From positions 1,860,001 to 1,924,000 of the forward strand of contig NZ_CAMDRE010000001.1 in assembly GCF_945906775.1 (NCBI RefSeq): a DNA stretch of 64,000 nucleotides, written 5' to 3'. Position numbers and translations under genes: made by a program. A model generated the notes under the pieces. It had not been told where the DNA came from. It did not search any database and saw only the letters and a list, made by a program, of their open reading frames with translations. How positions within the stretch are numbered: position 1 is the stretch's first letter; every line of letters begins with the position of its first letter. Shown in pieces: positions 59,340-64,000 of the stretch. Source of the stretch: Citrobacter sp. Marseille-Q6884 (lineage in GTDB: Bacteria > Pseudomonadota > Gammaproteobacteria > Enterobacterales > Enterobacteriaceae).

Positions 59340-60714
59340 GGGGCATACCCAGTACGCGAATAAGCTCTTCAACGGTGGTCAGTCCTTGCTCTACGGCAAG
59401 GCATCCATTCGCAAAAAGCGTGCGCATTCCTGCCTGCTGAGCATCTGATTCCACCTCGTCTGCAGATATGCCGCTGGCAATGCGCTGACGCAATACGGGT
59501 GTGATGGGCAGAACTTCAAATAATGCGGTACGACCATAATACCCGTGATAACAGTGGTCGCAGCCGGGGGCTTGCCAGTGCGGAAGAGGCGTGGGCCAGA
59601 GTGTTTTTGGGAGTGTGAAGGTCGCACCAGGAGATTGCCGACAATGGGGGCACAGTTTTCGAACGAGTCGCTGTGCAATCACGAGCGTTAAAGCAGAGGC
59701 GATCATCCAGCGGGCAACCCCCATTTGCTGCAGGCGCACCAGTGTTTCACTGGTGGAGTTAGTGTGCAGCGTGGAGAGAACCAGATGCCCTGTTTGCGCC
59801 GCTTTAAGCGCAATTTCCGCTGTTTCGCCATCGCGAATTTCCCCGACCATGATAATGTCGGGATCTTGTCGTAGCAGTGCGCGCAATACGCCCTGGAAAG
59901 TGAGGCCGGCGCGTGGGTGAATTTGCGTCTGGTTTAGCCCCTCGATCGGAATTTCTACAGGATCTTCCACGCTACAGAGATTCACGTCAGGGGTATTTCG
60001 GGTTTGTAGCGCGCTGTAAAGCGTGACCGTTTTACCACTTCCGGTAGGTCCCGTTACCAGAACCAGTCCCTGAGGCTGCTGCAATGCCTGGGAAAAGGCT
60101 TCCAACTGCGCGTCCTGCATGCCCAGCGCTTTAATTTCCAGTGCTTGTTCAACCTGATGCAGTAATCGCAGCACCACTTTCTCACCGTATCGACAGGGCA
60201 GTGTGGAGATGCGAAAAGAGAGGGGCTCCCCGGAAATCTCAACGGTAAATTGCCCATCCTGCGGAAGTCGGTGTTCGGCTATATCCAGACTGCCTAACAC
60301 TTTTAACCTGGCGGTAAGGGCAATGCCTGTCTCTTTAGGGATGTCTGGCAAGGTGTGAAGTACACCGTCTACACGTAATCTTATTCGATAACGATGCTCT
60401 GCAGGCTCAATATGAATATCTGACGCCCGTTTTGCCAGGGCGGATTGTAACGTCTGATTCAGCAACCCCGCCGTTGTGGCGCTATTTTCCGGTATGGCTG
60501 TCGCATGCTTTGGCTGTGATTTACGTGAGTAGGATTCCATTTGCTGGGGAGTCCAGCACTCAATATCGATGCGTTTTGTGGTCGCAAAATGCAGTGCGTC
60601 CAACAGTTCGTGGGATGGCGCGTCCAGGACGGCGATATGAACCGCGTCATTATCCGCATCCAGCAGTATTCCCTGATAACGATGACACAGCGCCGTCAGT
60701 TGTGTGGTGTTCAT
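59329..60714 (-). CDS. hofB: Type IV pilus assembly ATPase HofB (PilB/GspE family)
   Basis: HofB powers pilus extension. The 461 residues equal E. coli. Walker A is GPTGSGKT near 222-229, an Asp box surrounds EDPVEI, Walker B lies in DIIMVGEIRDGETAE, and His boxes surround GHLVLSTLHTN. A C-P-H-C pair follows, but the second zinc pair is GCDHC in a shortened region. N-terminal MshEN-like sequence is short. Middle gene of ppdD-hofB-hofC. Confidence 0.95.
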   Translation of the reverse strand: MNTTQLTALCHRYQGILLDADNDAVHIAVLDAPSHELLDALHFATTKRIDIECWTPQQMESYSRKSQPKHATAIPENSATTAGLLNQTLQSALAKRASDIHIEPAEHRYRIRLRVDGVLHTLPDIPKETGIALTARLKVLGSLDIAEHRLPQDGQFTVEISGEPLSFRISTLPCRYGEKVVLRLLHQVEQALEIKALGMQDAQLEAFSQALQQPQGLVLVTGPTGSGKTVTLYSALQTRNTPDVNLCSVEDPVEIPIEGLNQTQIHPRAGLTFQGVLRALLRQDPDIIMVGEIRDGETAEIALKAAQTGHLVLSTLHTNSTSETLVRLQQMGVARWMIASALTLVIAQRLVRKLCPHCRQSPGATFTLPKTLWPTPLPHWQAPGCDHCYHGYYGRTALFEVLPITPVLRQRIASGISADEVESDAQQAGMRTLFANGCLAVEQGLTTVEELIRVLGMPHAR

Positions 60715-60723
60715 CTCTTTTCC

Positions 60724-61161
60724 TTAGTTTGCATCGAAACGGAACACGTCTTCACAGGCCTGTTGCAGGGCGCTGTCATTTTGAATGTTGCAACGACGAT
60801 TCCAGCCGGTAATGCCGTTGGCATTTTCCCATCGTGGCGTCATGGTGATGCTGAGTCCGTTGAGGCTTTCCTGCCCGGTGAGGCTGACGACGCCTTTTTC
60901 AATACTCATGCCGGAGACATAGCGGGTCGTTGTGGGAGAGGGGATCCCATTGCTTCCACCATCACAGGTATTCGTACCGCCGTGCTCCAGCGCACAGAGT
61001 TCGACAGCCGTGCGATAGGGGATAAAGGTCTGCAGCATGTCGGTTAATGCGGCTTTGCGCAGGTAGTTTTGGTATGCAGGAATACCGATGGCGCTGAGTA
61101 TGGCAATAATGCCAATGACCACCATCAGTTCAATAAGCGTAAAGCCCCGTTGCTTGTCCAT
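60724..61161 (-). CDS. ppdD: Type IV major prepilin PpdD
   Basis: PpdD is the major pilin of the enterobacterial type IV pilus. The class III prepilin signal MDKQRG is cut before FTLIELMVV, with Glu at +5. The two ATGs at 61164 and 61161 are adjacent; 61161 has AGGAG six bases upstream and gives 145 residues. Four cysteines in the C-terminal half allow disulphides. The C-terminus FRFDAN is one residue shorter than E. coli. Confidence 0.96.
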   Translation of the reverse strand: MDKQRGFTLIELMVVIGIIAILSAIGIPAYQNYLRKAALTDMLQTFIPYRTAVELCALEHGGTNTCDGGSNGIPSPTTTRYVSGMSIEKGVVSLTGQESLNGLSITMTPRWENANGITGWNRRCNIQNDSALQQACEDVFRFDAN

Positions 61162-61360
61162 CATTCGCTCCTTGAGTTAGCTGGCGCTACTTTGACAAAC
61201 GAACGGGATCGCGGCGAGGGGCAAACAAATGAATGGGAAGGTAGGTTCAGAAGAGTTTAATCGGGTTGCATAATCTGAAGGCAGAATTGCGAGGCGCTAC
61301 GAAAGAATGTGCCGGATAGTGGTGTAACCGACTGATCCGGCAGGGGGAGGCACTCAAGTC

Positions 61361-61387
61361 TGCCCGATAAAGATATGTTATCGGGCA
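61361..61387 (-). terminator. Hairpin after nadC
   Basis: TGCCCGATAA and TTATCGGGCA form a perfect 10-bp stem with a loop of seven bases, 13 bases beyond the nadC stop codon. No U-run follows, so it may stabilise the transcript or need Rho. The rest of the gap to ppdD (61162-61360) presumably holds the ppdD promoter, which I could not place. Confidence 0.55.
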
Positions 61388-61400
61388 ATGCAGTCAGGTG

Positions 61401-62294
61401 TTAACGAAAACGCATGGAGAGATCGAGGGCGCGAACATGCTTTGTCAGTGCGCCAACGGAGATGAAATCCACGCCGGTTTCGGCAAATTCGCGCAGCGTT
61501 TCATGAGTAACGTTGCCGGAAACTTCCAGACGAGCCTGACCATTGGTGCGTTTAACGGCTTCGCGCATCTGATCGGTCTCGAAGTTGTCCAGCATGATAA
61601 TGTCAGCGCCGGCCTTCAATGCATCGTCCAGTTCCTCCAGGTTTTCCACTTCGACTTCTACCGGAACATCCGGGTGCAGCCAGAACGCTTTTTCGACGGC
61701 CTGACGAACCGAACCGGAGGCAATAATGTGGTTTTCTTTAATCAGGAAAGCGTCAGAAAGCCCCAGACGATGATTCGTGCCGCCACCGCATAACACCGCA
61801 TATTTCAGTGCCGTACGCAGTCCTGGCAGCGTTTTACGTGTATCGAGCAATTGGGTTTTTGTCCCGGCCAGTAAGTCCACGTATTGGCGTACTACGCTTG
61901 CAACACCGGAGAGCGTCTGCACAAAATTCAGTGCGGTACGTTCGCCTGTTAGCAGTACGCGGGAAGGACCGTCCAGCTCAAACAGCGGCTGATTTGCCTT
62001 AATGCTGTCGCCGTCTTCAACATGCCAGGTGACGCGTACGTCATCGCCAGCCAACTGGATAAAGACCTCTTCTACCCAACGTTTTCCGCAAAAGATGCCA
62101 TCTTCACGGGTAATGACGGTAGCGTGGGAACGCATATTTTCGGGTAAAAGTTGTGCGGTGATATCGTTATTGGCATCAACTTCTCCGCCTAAATCTTCGC
62201 GCAGTGCCTGAGCAACAGCGGCAGGGATATCCAGATTTATACGTTCCAACAGCGCGTCACGTCGGTAGTCAGGGTTATAGCGGCGAGGCGGCAT
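61401..62294 (-). CDS. nadC: Quinolinate phosphoribosyltransferase NadC
   Basis: NadC converts quinolinate and PRPP to nicotinate mononucleotide in de novo NAD synthesis. The 297 residues from MPPRRYNPDYRR at 62294 equal E. coli; the open frame extends 14 codons upstream without homology. Active-site segments include LDTRKTLPGLR near 155, GGGTNHRLGLSDAFLIKENH near 171, and EVEVENLEE. It is divergent from ampD with 86 bp between. Confidence 0.97.
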   Translation of the reverse strand: MPPRRYNPDYRRDALLERINLDIPAAVAQALREDLGGEVDANNDITAQLLPENMRSHATVITREDGIFCGKRWVEEVFIQLAGDDVRVTWHVEDGDSIKANQPLFELDGPSRVLLTGERTALNFVQTLSGVASVVRQYVDLLAGTKTQLLDTRKTLPGLRTALKYAVLCGGGTNHRLGLSDAFLIKENHIIASGSVRQAVEKAFWLHPDVPVEVEVENLEELDDALKAGADIIMLDNFETDQMREAVKRTNGQARLEVSGNVTHETLREFAETGVDFISVGALTKHVRALDLSMRFR

Positions 62295-62380
62295 GATAAA
62301 ACTCCAAATAGCTAACGAATCATAAGGTAGAAACATGCTACCCTGAACCTGATATAAGCACCACCAAAAGGAGATTCAGC

Positions 62381-62944
62381 ATGTTGTTAGACGAGGGCTG
62401 GCTGGCTGAGGCACGACGCGTTCCCTCCCCACATTTCGATTGCCGCCCGGATGACGAAATCCCTTCTTTGTTGGTGGTGCATAATATCAGTCTGCCGCCA
62501 GGTGAATTTGGCGGCCCGTGGATAGATGCATTGTTCACGGGAACTCTTGATCCCAACGCTCACCCTTTCTTTGCAGAGATCGCCCATTTGCGCGTTTCTG
62601 CGCATTGCCTGATCCGCCGCGACGGTGAGATCGTGCAGTATGTTCCTTTTAATAAACGTGCCTGGCATGCCGGTGTGTCGAACTATCAGGGGCGTGAGCG
62701 CTGTAATGATTTTTCTATTGGTATTGAGCTGGAAGGAACGGATACGCTGGCCTATACCGATGCGCAGTACCAGCAACTGGCGGCCATCACGCAAGTATTA
62801 ATTCAGTGTTATCCGAAGATTGCCAATAACCTGACTGGGCACTGCGATATTGCACCTGAGCGCAAGACCGATCCCGGTCCCTCTTTTGACTGGGCGAGAT
62901 TTCGCGCGCTGGTCACCCCCTCGTCAAGCAAGGAGATGACATGA
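62381..62944 (+). CDS. ampD: 1,6-anhydro-MurNAc-L-Ala amidase AmpD
   Basis: AmpD is the cytoplasmic zinc amidase of muropeptide recycling, and its loss induces AmpR-controlled ampC. The 187 residues start MLLDEGWLAEARR. Zinc ligands are H34 (VVHNIS), H154 and D164 (GHCDIAPERKTDPGP), with the catalytic E116 in IGIELEGTD. The tail TPSSSKEMT closely resembles the Citrobacter freundii protein as I remember it; E. coli has 183 residues. It overlaps ampE by 4 bases. Confidence 0.97.
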   Translation: MLLDEGWLAEARRVPSPHFDCRPDDEIPSLLVVHNISLPPGEFGGPWIDALFTGTLDPNAHPFFAEIAHLRVSAHCLIRRDGEIVQYVPFNKRAWHAGVSNYQGRERCNDFSIGIELEGTDTLAYTDAQYQQLAAITQVLIQCYPKIANNLTGHCDIAPERKTDPGPSFDWARFRALVTPSSSKEMT

Positions 62945-63795
62945 CGCTGTTTACAACATTATTGGTGTTGATGGTTGAACGCCTGTTTAAGCTGGGTGAG
63001 CACTGGCAGCTTGATCACCGGGTTGAGGCTTTCTTCCGCCGGATAACACATTTTTCCATGGCGCGTACGCTGGGCATGGCCGCTATCGCGATGGCGGTGA
63101 CCTTTCTGCTGTTACGTGCGCTGCAGGGGCTGTTGTTTAATGTCCCGCTGCTGGTGGTGTGGATCCTGATTGGCTTACTGTGCATTGGCGCAGGCAAGAT
63201 ACGCCTTCATTATCATGCGTACCTGAACGCCGCGTCACGTAATGATGCGCATGCACGTGAGGCGATGGCCAGCGAGCTTACGTTGATTCATGGCGTTCCA
63301 CCGGATTGTGACGAGCGTGAGTTTTTGCGCGAACTACAAAATGCGCTGTTATGGAATAACTTTCGCTTTTACCTGGCGCCGTTGTTCTGGTTGATTGTCG
63401 GCGGTCCGTGGGGGCCGGTAACGCTGGTGGGGTATGCTTTTCTACGAGCATGGCAATCCTGGCTGGCGCGCTATCAGACGCCGCATCAACGTTTGCAGTC
63501 GGGTATTGATGCCATTCTGCATGTTCTGGACTGGATACCGGTTCGCCTGGTTGGTGTGGTGTATGCGTTGCTGGGACATGGTGAGAAAGCGCTACCGGCC
63601 TGGTTTGCCTCGCTGGCCGATCTGCATACTTCACAATATCAGGTGCTAACACGTCTGGCGCAGTTCTCGCTGGTGCGTGAGCCGCACACCGATAAAGTCG
63701 AAACGCCAAAAGCGGCGGTTTCTATGGCGAAGAAAACCTCGTTTGTGGTGGTGGTGGTTATCGCGTTGCTGACCCTTTATGGCACGCTGATCTAA
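62941..63795 (+). CDS. ampE: Inner membrane protein AmpE
   Basis: AmpE is a polytopic inner-membrane protein of the CobD/CbiB-related family, cotranscribed with ampD; its role in beta-lactamase induction or signalling is not well defined. The 284 residues equal E. coli. Hydrophobic segments lie at about 38-85, 135-165 and a C-terminal helix 262-284 (SFVVVVVIALLTLYG). The start overlaps the ampD stop (ATGA). Confidence 0.95.
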   Translation: MTLFTTLLVLMVERLFKLGEHWQLDHRVEAFFRRITHFSMARTLGMAAIAMAVTFLLLRALQGLLFNVPLLVVWILIGLLCIGAGKIRLHYHAYLNAASRNDAHAREAMASELTLIHGVPPDCDEREFLRELQNALLWNNFRFYLAPLFWLIVGGPWGPVTLVGYAFLRAWQSWLARYQTPHQRLQSGIDAILHVLDWIPVRLVGVVYALLGHGEKALPAWFASLADLHTSQYQVLTRLAQFSLVREPHTDKVETPKAAVSMAKKTSFVVVVVIALLTLYGTLI

Positions 63796-63850
63796 CGCTA
63801 CGACACCTTGTCGTTTGAGAGAGTAGGGAATAGAGCGGGATTATCAGTAG

Positions 63851-63882
63851 ACGGGATGCCTGAATCAGGCATCCCGTTTTTG
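63851..63882 (+). terminator. Terminator of ampDE
   Basis: CGGGATGCCTGA and TCAGGCATCCCG form a perfect 12-bp stem with loop AT or less, followed by five T residues. It lies between ampE and the convergent aroP, and the stem may also serve aroP. Confidence 0.88.
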
Positions 63883-63905
63883 TTCCTGCGTGATACAGGC
63901 GGGGA

Positions 63906-64000
63906 TTAATGCGCTTTAACGGCTTTGGCTGTTTTTTGCTTGCACAGATAGCCGATGCCAAGAATCGCAATCCAGACTGGGATCAGGTAAACCGAGATCG
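63906..64000 (-). CDS. aroP: Aromatic amino acid permease AroP (C-terminal end only)
   Basis: Only the last 30 codons and the TAA are in the window. The peptide reads ISVYLIPVWIAILGIGYL followed by CKQKTAKAVKAH. It matches the C-terminal membrane helix and cytoplasmic tail of E. coli AroP, the Phe/Tyr/Trp:H+ symporter, and the gene has the expected place and strand after ampE. Confidence 0.9.
   Translation of the reverse strand, partial: ISVYLIPVWIAILGIGYLCKQKTAKAVKAH

Noticed and set aside
1..64000. Search for CRISPR arrays, prophage, insertion sequences, toxin-antitoxin pairs, restriction systems or tRNA-borne islands
   Set aside because: None seen. All long reading frames correspond to conserved core genes in E. 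coli order, and intergenic gaps are short apart from regulatory regions and ERIC/REP repeats.

Overview
The window is a stretch of enterobacterial core chromosome. It reproduces, gene by gene, the Escherichia coli K-12 order from lptD to aroP (roughly minutes 1 to 2.6). Protein lengths and start contexts match E. coli almost everywhere, but identity is clearly below that of a strain of the same species. AraC has the short 281-residue form and AmpD the 187-residue form with a TPSS-x-KEMT tail. From memory this points to Citrobacter, or less likely Salmonella; that is inference. There are no rRNA or tRNA genes, no CRISPR array, no phage and no insertion sequence. The mobile-like sequences are three ERIC elements and several REP-type palindromes.

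Layout. Bases 1-9443: lptD (3' end cut by the window edge), djlA, rluA, rapA and polB. Bases 9533-14691: the arabinose regulon, araBAD on the minus strand and araC divergent, with the control region between araB and araC. Bases 14811-21260: yabI, the thiamine importer thiBPQ behind a TPP riboswitch, sgrR, and the dual-function RNA sgrS/sgrT. Bases 21293-28983: setA, leuLABCD with its attenuator, and leuO. Bases 29302-32705: ilvIH and cra. Bases 33313-50191: the division and cell wall (dcw) cluster mraZ-rsmH-ftsL-ftsI-murE-murF-mraY-murD-ftsW-murG-murC-ddlB-ftsQ-ftsA-ftsZ, nearly all overlapping or within a few bases. Bases 50292-55460: lpxC, secM-secA, mutT and yacG. Bases 55470-64000: zapD, coaE, guaC, hofC-hofB-ppdD, nadC, ampD-ampE and the last 30 codons of aroP.

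The genes form several coherent systems. One is envelope construction: MurC-F, MraY, MurG, Ddl, FtsI and FtsW make and insert septal peptidoglycan, FtsZ, FtsA, FtsQ, FtsL and ZapD build the divisome, LpxC and LptD serve LPS, and AmpD recycles muropeptides. Branched-chain amino acid synthesis comes next (leu and ilvIH, with LeuO). Sugar and sugar-phosphate responses are covered by ara, cra, and sgrRST with setA. Thiamine import and SecM-monitored protein export complete the set.

I see no novel multi-gene system. The most unusual structure is in the thiBPQ leader. The TPP riboswitch is about twice normal length because a complete ERIC element occupies its variable P3 arm. A second ERIC, in opposite orientation, separates the riboswitch from the thiB ribosome binding site. 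Other points worth a look are an outward-facing duplicated promoter-like motif between lptD and djlA, an araD terminator that encloses the polB -10 box next to its LexA site, and a FruL-like leader reading frame that runs through the ilvH terminator.
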